The notes under the pieces: model-generated
What the model was told of the DNA's origin: nothing
Database searches by the model: none
What the model saw: the letters and a program-made list of their open reading frames with translations, nothing else
NCBI GenBank assembly: GCA_945906105.1
Contig: CAMDQO010000007.1
Coordinates: forward strand, 1 to 64,000
DNA from: Novosphingobium sp. Chol11
GTDB taxonomy: Bacteria > Pseudomonadota > Alphaproteobacteria > Sphingomonadales > Sphingomonadaceae
Direction: 5' to 3'
Length of the DNA: 64,000 bases
Translations under genes and position numbers: made by a program
Shown here: positions 1 through 9,027 of the stretch, in pieces
How the letters are laid out: every line of letters begins with the position of its first letter
Numbering within the stretch: position 1 is the stretch's first letter

Positions 1-338
1 GCCAGACGCGCCAGATGGCCTGCATGATCGATGGCATTGCCGGGAATGGCATGGCCGTCGCTGGCGATGGGGATCACGCCGGGGGCATGAGGCTCACGGT
101 TGCAATCGCAGACGAGGCGGCTGGCCGTGGCTTGGAAGGCGGCAGTGCCGGGGCGCTGCGCCATCAATGCGCCGACCTCCGCCACACCGATATCAAGCGC
201 GATGTGCTGGGTGAGCAGCGCCGGATCAATGCCGAGTTCGATAACGGAAGGCACATGGCCGGATGCATGATCGGACACCACCAGAACCCCGCCGAAACGC
301 GGTGTGCCAAGGATGCGGTAGGGAAGTTCGACCGTCAT
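1..338 (-). CDS. N-formylglutamate amidohydrolase family protein (3' end off the left edge)
   Basis: This is the first 112 codons of a gene that runs off the left edge. The translation begins MTVELPYRILG and contains SDHASGHVP, LDIGVAEV and SRLVCDCNRE, which match the N-terminal metal-binding and substrate regions of N-formylglutamate amidohydrolases (HutG/FGase family, zinc-dependent deformylation of N-formyl-L-glutamate). Its ATG (336-338) overlaps the TGA of ispE, so the two are probably translationally coupled. No hut genes are visible here, so the true substrate could be another N-formyl or N-acyl amino acid. Confidence 0.8.
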   Translation of the reverse strand, partial: MTVELPYRILGTPRFGGVLVVSDHASGHVPSVIELGIDPALLTQHIALDIGVAEVGALMAQRPGTAAFQATASRLVCDCNREPHAPGVIPIASDGHAIPGNAIDHAGHLARL

Positions 339-1150
339 CTCAGCCGACCTGACATTTGCCACCAATCTGGTTGGCGTTTGGCAATTGTTTCAGCCGCTTC
401 CAGCATGGCGTCATGATGCTCATACAGCGCAAAACAGGTCGCGCCAGAGCCGGACATTCGTGCCAACCAAGGATTGGCTGACCGCAAACCTGCCAGCACA
501 TCGGCGATTTGCGGGCAGAGCGCGATTGCCGGCGCTTCCAGATCATTCCGTCCGTTCAGCGCCATTTCGCGCAAAGTGCCCTGCGGCAATTCGCCGCGAT
601 CAACGCCGTCCCAGCCATTGAACACTGGCCCGGTTGAGAGTGGCATACGCGGGTTGACCAGCAACACTGGCGTTCCCTCCAAATCATTGTCGATGGGTTC
701 CAGTTCGGTGCCCGTCCCGCGCCCAATGCAGGCGGTGGAGCGCACGCAGGCCGGAACATCGGCGCCCAGTCGCGCTGCACGGGACTGCCAATCATCGGGC
801 AGTCCTTGCGCGCGCTCGACCATGCGAAACACAGCCCCGGCATCAGCCGAGCCTCCACCCAGCCCAGCGGCAACCGGCAGGCGCTTGTCGAGCGATACCG
901 CCCACCCCTTGCCATGCGGCAAGGAATTGAGCACTTTGGCAACAATGTTATCAAATGGATCAGTGAGTTGTGAGCCAAACTCACCAAACATTCTCAGCTC
1001 ATCCTGCGCTGCTGGAACAACCGATAGCTCATCCCCCGCATCGACGAAGGCGAACAGCGTTTCCAGCTTGTGATAGCCATCCTCGCGCCGGGCACGGACA
1101 TGGAGCGCGAGGTTGATCTTGGCATAGGCGGTTTCGCGCAATCCGGTCAC
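335..1150 (-). CDS. ispE: 4-diphosphocytidyl-2-C-methyl-D-erythritol kinase
   Basis: IspE phosphorylates CDP-ME in the methylerythritol phosphate route to isoprenoids in the cytoplasm. The 271-residue product has the GHMP-kinase layout: an N-terminal AYAKINLALHV segment with the conserved Lys11, the glycine-rich ATP loop PVAAGLGGGSADA at residues 92-104, and the C-terminal MSGSGATCFALY motif. Length is normal for the family. It follows the ETF-QO gene by 12 bases and overlaps the next gene by 4, so the three probably share a transcript. Confidence 0.96.
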   Translation of the reverse strand: MTGLRETAYAKINLALHVRARREDGYHKLETLFAFVDAGDELSVVPAAQDELRMFGEFGSQLTDPFDNIVAKVLNSLPHGKGWAVSLDKRLPVAAGLGGGSADAGAVFRMVERAQGLPDDWQSRAARLGADVPACVRSTACIGRGTGTELEPIDNDLEGTPVLLVNPRMPLSTGPVFNGWDGVDRGELPQGTLREMALNGRNDLEAPAIALCPQIADVLAGLRSANPWLARMSGSGATCFALYEHHDAMLEAAETIAKRQPDWWQMSGRLR

Positions 1151-1162
1151 AAGTGCGGCCGA

Positions 1163-2806
1163 TCACATATTCGGATAGTTCGGCCCGCCGCCGCCTTCGG
1201 GGGCGATCCAATTGATGTTCTGGGTGGGATCCTTGATGTCACAGGTCTTGCAGTGGACGCAGTTCTGGGCGTTGATCTGCAAGCGCTTGTCGCCCTCTTC
1301 ACCGACGAATTCATAGACCCCCGCCGGGCAATAGCGCGCCTCTGGCCCGGCATAGAGCGGCAGGTTGATCGTTGTCGGTATCTCGGGATTGGCCAGCACC
1401 AGATGGCAGGGCTGATCTTCTTCGTGGTTGGTGAAGGAGAAGGAAACCGAGGTCAGGCGATCAAAGCTGATCACACCATCGGGCTTGGGATAATTGATCG
1501 GCTTGAACATATCCGCACGCATCAGAGATGAGGCATCGGTGTGGTGCTTCATCGCCTTGATGATCGGCATCTTGAGATAGCGCAGCCACATTTCGACGCC
1601 CGCCAGAACCGTGCCGAGCGCGCCGCCGAACTTGGCGACCATCGGTTCGGAATTCTGGACGAGTTTCAGTTCCCTGGCGATCCAGCTGTCACGCACGGCG
1701 GCGTCATATTCGCGCAAAGCATCCGCCTCGCGGCCCGCAGCGATGGCCGCCGCGATAGTGTCTGCGGCCAGCATGCCGCTTTTCATGGCGGTGTGACTGC
1801 CCTTGATGCGCGGCACGTTGACGAAACCGGCCGAGCAACCGGCGAGCACCCCGCCGGGAAAATCAAGCTTGGGCACCGATTGCCAGCCGCCCTCGTTGAT
1901 CGCCCGCGCGCCATAGGAAACACGCTTGCCGCCTTCGAGAATGGCGCGAATCGAGGGGTGCTGCTTCCAACGCTGGAATTCCTCGAACGGATAGACGTGG
2001 GGATTCTTGTAATCGAGCGCGGTGACGAAGCCGATCGCCACCTGATTGTTCGCCTGATGATAAAGGAAACCGCCGCCCCACGAATCGCTTTCCGAAAGCG
2101 GCCAGCCCTGCGCGTGTATCACCCGGCCGGGGAAGTGCTTGGCAGGATCGATGTCCCACAGTTCCTTGATGCCAAGGCCGTAAACCTGTGGCTGGCAATC
2201 AGCCTCAAGGTCATATTTCGCCTTGAGCTGCTTGGTCAGATGGCCGCGAGCACCTTCGCAGAAGACGGTGTATTTGGCGGTCAGTTCCATACCGGGCTGA
2301 TAATCGCCCTTGTGGCTGCCGTCCTTCCCCACGCCCATGTCACCCGTGGCAACGCCGCGCACCGCGCCCTTATCGTCGTAAAGAATCTCGGAGGCCGGAA
2401 AGCCGGGGAAAATTTCCACGCCCAGCTCTTCTGCCTTGCCCGCCAGCCAGCGGCACAGACTGCCAAGGCTGCCGGTGTAATTGCCATCATTCGACATATA
2501 GGGCGGCATGACGATGTGCGGCATCGAGAACTGCTTGTTCTTGCTCAGAAACCAGTGCCAGTTGTCGGTCACAGGAGTTTCCGCCATCGGGCAATCATCG
2601 CTCCGCCAATCGGGGAGCAGTTCATCGAGCGCCTTGGGATCAATCACCGCGCCCGAGAGGATATGCGCGCCAATCTCCGAACCTTTTTCAAGGATACAGA
2701 CCGAAAGATCGGCATTGACCTGTTTGAGCCGGATCGCCGTGGCAAGACCAGCTGGGCCTCCGCCGACAACGACCACATCATAAGGCATGGATTCGCGTTC
2801 GCTCAT
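1163..2806 (-). CDS. Electron transfer flavoprotein-ubiquinone oxidoreductase
   Basis: ETF-QO passes electrons from electron transfer flavoprotein, which is reduced by acyl-CoA dehydrogenases, to membrane ubiquinone. The 547-residue protein has an N-terminal FAD-binding VVVGGGPAGLATA motif (about residues 11-23) and a C-terminal ferredoxin-like segment with cysteines in RYCPAGVYEF and NCVHCKTCDIKDP, which would ligate one 4Fe-4S cluster. Length matches bacterial ETF-QO. It would serve the acyl-CoA dehydrogenase of the valine operon further along the window. A GGGGAAAG sequence precedes the ATG. Confidence 0.96.
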   Translation of the reverse strand: MSERESMPYDVVVVGGGPAGLATAIRLKQVNADLSVCILEKGSEIGAHILSGAVIDPKALDELLPDWRSDDCPMAETPVTDNWHWFLSKNKQFSMPHIVMPPYMSNDGNYTGSLGSLCRWLAGKAEELGVEIFPGFPASEILYDDKGAVRGVATGDMGVGKDGSHKGDYQPGMELTAKYTVFCEGARGHLTKQLKAKYDLEADCQPQVYGLGIKELWDIDPAKHFPGRVIHAQGWPLSESDSWGGGFLYHQANNQVAIGFVTALDYKNPHVYPFEEFQRWKQHPSIRAILEGGKRVSYGARAINEGGWQSVPKLDFPGGVLAGCSAGFVNVPRIKGSHTAMKSGMLAADTIAAAIAAGREADALREYDAAVRDSWIARELKLVQNSEPMVAKFGGALGTVLAGVEMWLRYLKMPIIKAMKHHTDASSLMRADMFKPINYPKPDGVISFDRLTSVSFSFTNHEEDQPCHLVLANPEIPTTINLPLYAGPEARYCPAGVYEFVGEEGDKRLQINAQNCVHCKTCDIKDPTQNINWIAPEGGGGPNYPNM

Positions 2807-2899
2807 GACTTTCCCCGTTTCATCCCGCGCCCCGTTTCAACCCGTGCGCAGTTCGGTTTAACAATAGCGCCTTGATTGCTGTCTGCAGAGAGGTCAAGG

Positions 2900-3667
2900 G
2901 TGAAGGCGATGCAGGCTGTACCCCAAGCACAATTGGCAGGCGATATCGCAGCAGCTTTGGCCTGGTGGCGTGAGGCGGGTGTCGATCACGCCTTTGCCGA
3001 TGAGCCGAGCTGCTGGCTGGCGGAACCGGAAGCAATTGCCGAGCAAACGCCGCCTGCTCCCATGCAGCAACGCAAGGCTGCTGCCCTGCCAGCCGCAGTG
3101 CATCGCATCGGCAGCGACAAGGCGGAATGGCCTGCTGATCTAGCCAGTTTTCCCGCTTGGTGGCTGTCTGAAACTACGCTCGATTCAGGCCGCACCGTCG
3201 ATCGCGTATCCCCGCGCGGGATAGCTGGCGCAGAGGTCATGGTACTGATCGAACAGCCTGAAGCGGTGGATAGCGAAAATCTGCTCTCGGGTCCGCAGGG
3301 AAAATTGCTCAGCGCCATGCTGGCCGCAATGGGTATCGCAGCTGATGCATGCTATTTCGCCAGCGTTCTCACCCGCCATACCCCGATGCCCGATTGGCGC
3401 GCACTGCACGAGGCGGGAATGGGCGAGATCGTGGCCCATCACGTCCATCTCGCTGCGCCAAAACGACTGATTGCCTTTGGCAGCAACATCCTGCCGCTTC
3501 TCGGCCACGATCCGGCGCAAAGCGCTCACAGTTTACAAGTCTTTAACCATGAAGGGCGGACAATCCCCTTGCTAGGAGCCCATGGCCTCGATGCGCTGAT
3601 GCGTCCTGGTGCCAAACGAAGCTTCTGGCAGCGTTGGTTAGATTGGACTGAGGTAATTACCGCGTGA
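2900..3667 (+). CDS. Uracil-DNA glycosylase-like protein, probably degenerate
   Basis: The protein of about 255 residues has the fold signature of family 4/5 uracil-DNA glycosylases, in the order VMVLIEQPEAVDSENLLSG (motif 1 region), GKLLSAMLAAMGI, ASVLTRH and LLGAHGLDALMRP. Key positions differ from active enzymes: the usual GE.PG motif reads IEQPE, and the cluster cysteines of family 4 enzymes (N-terminal pair and the Cys of KCRPP) are absent. Activity is therefore doubtful. A GTG at 2900 with GAGAGG six bases upstream is the preferred start; ATG 2909 is the alternative. It overlaps the transglycosylase gene by 4 bases. Confidence 0.65.
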   Translation: MKAMQAVPQAQLAGDIAAALAWWREAGVDHAFADEPSCWLAEPEAIAEQTPPAPMQQRKAAALPAAVHRIGSDKAEWPADLASFPAWWLSETTLDSGRTVDRVSPRGIAGAEVMVLIEQPEAVDSENLLSGPQGKLLSAMLAAMGIAADACYFASVLTRHTPMPDWRALHEAGMGEIVAHHVHLAAPKRLIAFGSNILPLLGHDPAQSAHSLQVFNHEGRTIPLLGAHGLDALMRPGAKRSFWQRWLDWTEVITA

Positions 3668-5445
3668 CGATTCGTAAGTCTCAATTTCTGGCAGGTTTAT
3701 GTGCCGCCGCCGCCCTGTTTCCGGCGCTGCCCGCCTATGCCAACAGCGCAGCGGTCGATTATTTCCGCAACCGGGCAGACCGCACTTCGGTCCCCAGCCT
3801 GCTAAGCCAGGACGAGCGCACCTATTACAAGGCGCTGTTCGCCGCGATTGACAAGCAGGACTGGGTAAAGGTCCAGTCGATGCTGGCGCAGAAAGGCGAT
3901 GGCCCACTGCATCTGGTCGCCAAGGCCGAATATTTCCTTGATGGCAAGAGCCCCAAGGCCGAGCTCGACGCGCTCAATCAATGGCTGGCACAGGGCAGTT
4001 CGCTTCCCGAAGCCGAGCAGATCGCCTCACTGGCAGCCAAGCGCGGAGCCACTGCCCTGCCCCCGTTGCCCGGTGCGCAGTCTCTCGCCAGCCTGCCCTC
4101 CACGCCCAAGCGCATCCGCCCGCGTGAGACCAATGATGGCACCATGCCCGGCTCCATCGCCGCGGGGATTCAGGCGAGGATCAAGGCTGACGATCCGCTC
4201 AGCGCGCGGGTGCTGCTTGATGGCATTGATGCTACACTCAGCAGTGGTGCGCGAGCCGAATGGCGCGCGAAGGTGGCCTGGGCCTTCTATATCGAGAATG
4301 ACGATACTTCCGCCTATGCCCTTGCCCAGACTGCGGTTGACGGCTCTGGCCCGTGGGTAGCGGAAGGCCTGTGGACAGCGGGGCTGGCCTCATGGCGGCT
4401 GAACGATTGCCAAGGCGCCGCCGATGCCTTCGCCAAGACCTCAGAGCTTGCCGAAAACGCCGAACTGAGAAGCGCCGCCTATTACTGGCAGAGCCGCGCA
4501 TTGGTGCGGTGCCGCAAGCCCGAACAGGCCGCAGCGCCGCTCAAACTGGCCGCCGCACGCGATGAAACGCTTTACGGCATGATGGCTTCCGAGCAGCTCG
4601 GTCTGAAAATACCCGAAACCCACAGCGCCGCCGATTTCAGCCAGTCTGACTGGCAGCGCCTGCGCGATGTGCCCAATGTCCGCACCGCCGTTGCGCTCGC
4701 CGAGATTGGTCAGGATGGCCTTGCCGACGAAGTGCTGCGCCATCAGGCGCGCATTGGCGACCCTTCGTTTTACCAGCCGCTCTCACGTTTGGCGCGCGAT
4801 ATCGGCCTGCCCGCCACTCAGCTGTGGATGGCCTATAACGCCCCCTATGGCGGCAAGCCCGAACCGGCGACACGCTATCCCACGCCCAAGTGGACCCCGG
4901 CGACCGGCTGGCGCATCGATCCGGCGCTGGTCTTTGCCCATACCTTGCAGGAATCGGTATTCCGCGCCAAAGTGGTAAGCCCCGCCGGTGCCAAGGGGCT
5001 GATGCAGATCATGCCCGCCGCCGCCAAGGACCGCTCGGCAGAACTGGGCATTCCCGGCAGCGCCGCAGACCTTGGCATCCCGCAAGTCAACCTCGCCTTC
5101 GGGCAGGCGCACCTCCAGATGCTGCGCAATGCCACTGGCACACAGGGGCTGCTGCCCAAGGTGATGGCCGCCTACAACGCTGGTATCCTGCCGATTTCGC
5201 GCTGGAATACCGAGATCAAGGACAAGGGCGATCCGCTGCTGTGGATCGAATCAATCCCGTACTGGGAAACGCGCGGCTATGTGAACATCGTCATGCGCAA
5301 TTACTGGATGTATGAGCGGCAGGCCGGCGGCCCATCGGAAAGCCGTATGGCGCTGGCGCAGGGCTTGTGGCCGACTTTCCCCGATCTCAATGGCAGCGAG
5401 GGTATGCGCATGGCATCAAATGGAACTCTGATCCGTGGCCGTTGA
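3664..5445 (+). CDS. Soluble lytic murein transglycosylase
   Basis: The 593-residue protein has a signal peptide (residues 1-26, ending ALPAYA), a long helical repeat region typical of the Slt70 U-shaped domain, and a C-terminal SLT domain at about 418-550 with DPALVFAHTLQES, catalytic Glu430, and AGAKGLMQIMPAAA. It would cleave peptidoglycan glycan strands to 1,6-anhydro-muropeptides in the periplasm. The GTG start overlaps the upstream stop codon (GTGA), pointing to translational coupling. Its last 11 bases overlap moaB. Confidence 0.93.
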   Translation: MTIRKSQFLAGLCAAAALFPALPAYANSAAVDYFRNRADRTSVPSLLSQDERTYYKALFAAIDKQDWVKVQSMLAQKGDGPLHLVAKAEYFLDGKSPKAELDALNQWLAQGSSLPEAEQIASLAAKRGATALPPLPGAQSLASLPSTPKRIRPRETNDGTMPGSIAAGIQARIKADDPLSARVLLDGIDATLSSGARAEWRAKVAWAFYIENDDTSAYALAQTAVDGSGPWVAEGLWTAGLASWRLNDCQGAADAFAKTSELAENAELRSAAYYWQSRALVRCRKPEQAAAPLKLAAARDETLYGMMASEQLGLKIPETHSAADFSQSDWQRLRDVPNVRTAVALAEIGQDGLADEVLRHQARIGDPSFYQPLSRLARDIGLPATQLWMAYNAPYGGKPEPATRYPTPKWTPATGWRIDPALVFAHTLQESVFRAKVVSPAGAKGLMQIMPAAAKDRSAELGIPGSAADLGIPQVNLAFGQAHLQMLRNATGTQGLLPKVMAAYNAGILPISRWNTEIKDKGDPLLWIESIPYWETRGYVNIVMRNYWMYERQAGGPSESRMALAQGLWPTFPDLNGSEGMRMASNGTLIRGR

Positions 5446-5974
5446 TCCTTCGCGGGCATTCAAGCCGATCAACGTGGCCCTGCTCACCGTGTCTGATACG
5501 CGCACGGCAGCCGATGACACTTCGGGCGACATTCTGGCCGAGCGCATAAAGAACGCAGGGCACAACCTCGTCGCCCGCGCCATCGAAGTGGACGACGTGG
5601 CCCGCGTGTGCAGCCGGTTCAATAACTGGCTCGATGATCGCAACGTCGATTGCATCATCACCACCGGCGGCACCGGCCTGACTGGCCGCGATGTCACGCC
5701 CGAGGCGCTGGACCGGATCAAGGAAACCAGCGGCGGCAAAGACATCCCCGGCTTTGGCGAGCTGTTCCGCTGGATCAGCTATGGCACCATCGGCACCTCC
5801 ACCATCCAGTCACGCGCCATGGCCATGGTCTCGCGCGGGAAATATATCTTCGCGCTACCTGGATCAAACGGCGCGGTAAAAGACGGCTGGGACGGGATTC
5901 TGGCCGAGCAACTCGACAGCCGCAACCGGCCCTGCAATTTTGTCGAGCTGATGCCCCGGTTGAAAGAGGTTTAG
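5435..5974 (+). CDS. moaB: Molybdenum cofactor biosynthesis protein B
   Basis: The 179-residue protein belongs to the MoaB/MogA family, which adenylylates molybdopterin or assists that step in Moco synthesis. Visible family features are ALLTVSDTRT near the N terminus, the nucleotide-binding IITTGGTGLTGRDVTPEA segment, and LPGSNGAVKDGW near the C terminus. The start is GTG within the 3' end of the transglycosylase gene. No other moa or moe genes are in the window, so the assignment rests on sequence alone. Confidence 0.92.
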   Translation: MAVDPSRAFKPINVALLTVSDTRTAADDTSGDILAERIKNAGHNLVARAIEVDDVARVCSRFNNWLDDRNVDCIITTGGTGLTGRDVTPEALDRIKETSGGKDIPGFGELFRWISYGTIGTSTIQSRAMAMVSRGKYIFALPGSNGAVKDGWDGILAEQLDSRNRPCNFVELMPRLKEV

Positions 5975-6044
5975 GGTTCAGGCGGCCAGAACTTGAAGGG
6001 CAAATGCGGTTGTTGTGATGGGCCTGCCCCCCTATGACTGACAC

Positions 6045-7307
6045 ATGAAACCGAAAATTTTGACGACGTTGCAAGGCTATTCGGGCAAGCTGCTTGTCGC
6101 TGATGTCGTCGCCGGATTGACCGTGGCCATGGTGGCTCTGCCGCTGAGCATCGCCATTGCGATTGCTTCCGGGGCAGACCCCGCCAAGGGCATTGTCACG
6201 GCGATTGTCGGCGGCTTTCTGATTTCACTGCTGGGCGGCAGCCGAGTCCAGATCGGTGGCCCGACCGGCGCTTTCATTGTCGTCGTTTTCGGCGTCATCG
6301 CGCAGCACGGCTATGATGGTCTGGTGATTGCCACACTGATGGCCGGTGTCATTCTCGTTGTCGCCGGGCTGCTTCGGGTCGGAAATCTGATCAGCCATAT
6401 TCCCGAAGCCGTGGTCAACGGCTTCACCATCGGCATCGGCATCATCATCGCAGCCAGCCAGTTCAAGGACACCCTGGGTTTGCAAATGGCGAGCGTTCCA
6501 GCCGAATTTATCGAGAAAATCCGCGCGCTGTGGGCGGCGCGGGAATCGCTGAACGGCGCATCATTGGCAGTGGCACTGGCGGCGCTAGCACTGATCGTGC
6601 TGTTCCGCCGTCTGGCCCCCAGACTCCCCGGTCTGCTTTTTGCGGTGGCGATCGTCTCGGCGCTGGTGGTGGTGATGAAGCTGCCGGTGGATACCATTCA
6701 TTCGCGCTTTGGTGACTTGCCGAACCGGCTGCCCATGCCGTCAATTCCGGCAATATCGCTCGCCCGGCTGGTGGAACTGCTTCCGTCTGCCTTGGTCATC
6801 GCTTTTTTGGCCGGGGTTGAATCGCTGCTGTCAGCGATGGTTGCCGACAAGATGATCGCCAGCAGCCACCGGCCCAATGCCGAAGTGATGGCACAGGGTT
6901 TTGCCAATATCGGCTCTGCCCTGTTCGGTGGCCTTCCGGCGACAGGGGCCATCGCCCGCACCGCAACCAATGTTCGTGCAGGCGGCAAAACGCCGGTTGC
7001 CGGACTTGTCCATGCCTTGGTCATTCTGGTAGTGATGATGCTGTTTGGCGGGCTGGCCGGATATCTCGCCATGCCGGCGCTAGCTGCACTGCTGCTAATG
7101 ACCGCCTATAATATGAGCGAACCGCACAAATGGCGCAGCTATCTGGCCGCGCCAAATGACGAGCGGCTGCTGTTGTTACTCACCCTGTTGCTTACGGTAT
7201 TCGCCGATCTCACGGTCGCCATCGGGGTGGGTGTGGCCGTGGGATTAGCGATGCGGTGGCGAAAAAAAGATGCACCGATCAACGATTGGCAAGTTCCGGA
7301 TCGCTAA
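6045..7307 (+). CDS. SulP family anion transporter lacking a STAS domain
   Basis: The 420-residue protein is almost entirely hydrophobic, with about 11-12 predicted membrane segments. It carries SLC26/SulP signatures: VAGLTVAMVALPLSIAIAIASG near the start, the substrate-site IGGPTGAFIVVV and PEAVVNGFTIGIGI. SulP proteins usually end in a cytoplasmic STAS domain of about 120 residues; this one stops after the last membrane segments with only a short charged tail. It could carry sulfate, bicarbonate or another anion; the substrate cannot be read from sequence. It is convergent with the next gene, 5 bases apart. Confidence 0.88.
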   Translation: MKPKILTTLQGYSGKLLVADVVAGLTVAMVALPLSIAIAIASGADPAKGIVTAIVGGFLISLLGGSRVQIGGPTGAFIVVVFGVIAQHGYDGLVIATLMAGVILVVAGLLRVGNLISHIPEAVVNGFTIGIGIIIAASQFKDTLGLQMASVPAEFIEKIRALWAARESLNGASLAVALAALALIVLFRRLAPRLPGLLFAVAIVSALVVVMKLPVDTIHSRFGDLPNRLPMPSIPAISLARLVELLPSALVIAFLAGVESLLSAMVADKMIASSHRPNAEVMAQGFANIGSALFGGLPATGAIARTATNVRAGGKTPVAGLVHALVILVVMMLFGGLAGYLAMPALAALLLMTAYNMSEPHKWRSYLAAPNDERLLLLLTLLLTVFADLTVAIGVGVAVGLAMRWRKKDAPINDWQVPDR

Positions 7308-7312
7308 AGCTT

Positions 7313-7720
7313 TCAAGCCCCGTACCGCACCAACCGGCTATCGAGCACCGCTGCCGTGCGATGTACGACCACATCGGCCTTGTAATCGGGGTCTGTCACC
7401 AATGCCAGAAAGGCGCTTGCCGCCGGAAAACCCATGATGAACACGCGGTCCCATTCAAAATCCGCCGGACCGGTGATCACGCCTTCGAAACGCCCTTGCC
7501 AGACTATGCCGCCGCCCAGCCGTTCGATGAAGGGGACGACGCGGATGAGGTATTCGGCAAAAGCCTGCTCACCGCTCCACCCTTGCCCGGCGAGCGCGTG
7601 GTCTTCGGGGTAAGCGGCCACATCGCGGTAACGAATCATATTGAGCAGCTGCATCGGCTCATCGCGCGGCAGAGCCTTGAAAGCGGCGAAATTCTCGCGG
7701 CTGGGATCGATGTAATGCAT
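7313..7720 (-). CDS. DUF1330 family protein
   Basis: The 135-residue product resembles DUF1330/dimeric alpha-beta barrel proteins, with PMQLLNMIRYRD, a Tyr-rich middle and a VFIMGFPAASAFLALVTDPDY segment typical of the fold. The biochemical role of the family is not established. It lies 11 bases downstream of a small hypothetical gene on the same strand and probably shares its transcript. No signal peptide or membrane segment is visible. Confidence 0.75.
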   Translation of the reverse strand: MHYIDPSRENFAAFKALPRDEPMQLLNMIRYRDVAAYPEDHALAGQGWSGEQAFAEYLIRVVPFIERLGGGIVWQGRFEGVITGPADFEWDRVFIMGFPAASAFLALVTDPDYKADVVVHRTAAVLDSRLVRYGA

Positions 7721-7731
7721 GGTTGAGGTGC

Positions 7732-7977
7732 CTAGTTTATCTCGCTCTCATCCACCACCGGGCGGCTTTCGCGCGTGCCGCGGTAAAGCACTTCCGGGTG
7801 CAAGGGATCTCCGGCGATGATCACATGGGCATCATGTACTTCGACCAGCGCGCCGACAAAGGGAAAGCCATCAAGGCTGCCCGTCACCCGGAAGCTCACT
7901 GTGTCACCGACTTTGAAGATCTTTTCATCGAAGTTGAATTCAAACGGGCAGTCATCGCCCTCGCCCATACCCTGCAT
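7732..7977 (-). CDS. Conserved small hypothetical protein, 81 residues
   Basis: I do not recognise this family. The product is acidic, starts MQGMGEGDDCPFEFNFDEK, and is predicted to be mostly beta strand (VGDTVSFRVTG, FVGALVEVHDAHVIIAG), which would fit a small barrel. The gene is convincing because an AAAGGAG ribosome binding site stands six bases before the ATG and codon use resembles the neighbours. It is the first gene of a likely two-gene operon with the DUF1330 gene. Confidence 0.65.
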   Translation of the reverse strand: MQGMGEGDDCPFEFNFDEKIFKVGDTVSFRVTGSLDGFPFVGALVEVHDAHVIIAGDPLHPEVLYRGTRESRPVVDESEIN

Positions 7978-8014
7978 TGGAAATCTCCTTTGTGCCTAGA
8001 TAGTATCAGCAGCG

Positions 8015-8053
8015 CACAAACGACAAGGGCCACCGGATTGCTCCGGCGGCCCT
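8015..8053 (-). terminator. Probable ndk terminator
   Basis: Downstream of ndk, bases 8026-8036 pair with 8043-8053 with one mismatch around the loop ATTGCT. On the minus strand the stem is followed by TTGTCGTTTG, a weak T-rich tract. This fits an intrinsic terminator for ndk. Confidence 0.5.
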
Positions 8054-8077
8054 GTGAAGTGGATCATGCAGAAAGCC

Positions 8078-8500
8078 TTAGCCGACGATTTCTTCGGGCT
8101 TGAAGAAATAGGCGATCTCAATCGCGGCGTTCTCGTCGCTGTCGCTGCCGTGAACGGTGTTGGCTTCGATCGATTCGGCGAACAGCTTGCGGATCGTGCC
8201 TTCGGCGGCGTCCTTGGGGTTGGTCGCGCCCATGATGTCGCGGTTAGCCTGCATGGCATTTTCGCCTTCAAGCACCTGCACAACGACCGGGCCAGAGATC
8301 ATGAAGCTGACCAGTTCGCCAAAGAACGGGCGTTCCTTGTGGACGGCATAAAAGCCTTCGGCCTGTTCGCGGCTCATGTGGATGCGCTTGGAAGCGACAA
8401 CACGAAGCCCGGCTTCTTCCAGCTTGGCGGTGACTGCACCGGTCAGGTTGCGGCGGGTGGCATCGGGCTTGATGATCGAAAAGGTGCGGGTAGCCGCCAT
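8078..8500 (-). CDS. ndk: Nucleoside diphosphate kinase
   Basis: Ndk transfers the gamma-phosphate between nucleoside triphosphates and diphosphates through a phosphohistidine. The 140-residue product starts [18 protein letters not shown] and contains the active-site [20 protein letters not shown] with His117. The open frame extends 24 codons further upstream, but this ATG matches the family start and has AAGGAA before it. A hairpin terminator follows, so the gene is probably transcribed alone. Confidence 0.97.
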   Translation of the reverse strand: MAATRTFSIIKPDATRRNLTGAVTAKLEEAGLRVVASKRIHMSREQAEGFYAVHKERPFFGELVSFMISGPVVVQVLEGENAMQANRDIMGATNPKDAAEGTIRKLFAESIEANTVHGSDSDENAAIEIAYFFKPEEIVG

Positions 8501-8583
8501 GGTTTGGTTCCTTGCGAGACAATTATGATTTCGGGATGGCGCGCCCCTAGCCGGGAAAATGCTGCGCTGCAAGAACAGGCGAT

Positions 8584-9015
8584 TTAACCAGCCTCAGCCC
8601 ATTTGCCGCCATCCTGCTTCCAGAAATGGCGTTCGGTGTCTTCGCGTGATCCCAGATCACGCCATAATCCGCGCGCGGCATCAAGCGTTTCACCATCAAA
8701 GAACAGGAACACGCGCTCAAAGCCATCAGGTTCACGCCATTTGCCATCGGCGAGCGCGAGGAATGTGGCACCGTTGGCAGGCTCCACCGCTTCGGCAAGC
8801 AGGATCGGCTGGCGCGCATCATGCGGTCCACCTGCCCGGCCATTGGCGAGGAAATCGCCGCCGACTGCCCACAGCGCCTCACCGATGCGATCAAGCCGAT
8901 CCGCGTCGTCCGCCACCACCAGCAGACGCTTGCCCGCCTTCAGCGTGGCGCGCGCGATCTGCGCGACCGCTGTTTCGACCGGATCACGGCTGAGCTGATA
9001 GAAATCGACTCTCAT
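8584..9015 (-). CDS. holC: DNA polymerase III subunit chi
   Basis: HolC links the clamp loader to single-strand DNA-binding protein during replication. The 143-residue protein shows the family layout: [16 protein letters not shown] at the start, [24 protein letters not shown], and [15 protein letters not shown] followed by RVFLFFDGE. Length is usual for alphaproteobacterial chi. It starts 12 bases after pepA on the same strand; pepA-holC adjacency is common in Gram-negative bacteria and supports the call. Confidence 0.92.
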   Translation of the reverse strand: MRVDFYQLSRDPVETAVAQIARATLKAGKRLLVVADDADRLDRIGEALWAVGGDFLANGRAGGPHDARQPILLAEAVEPANGATFLALADGKWREPDGFERVFLFFDGETLDAARGLWRDLGSREDTERHFWKQDGGKWAEAG

Positions 9016-9027
9016 GCGATTATGGCA

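Noticed and set aside
15..416. Plus-strand 133-codon frame at the left edge
   Set aside because: It is antisense to the N-formylglutamate amidohydrolase and ispE genes, whose motifs are clear.
1541..2875. Plus-strand 444-codon frame
   Set aside because: It is a long antisense frame over ETF-QO. High GC makes such frames common; the product has no recognisable motif.
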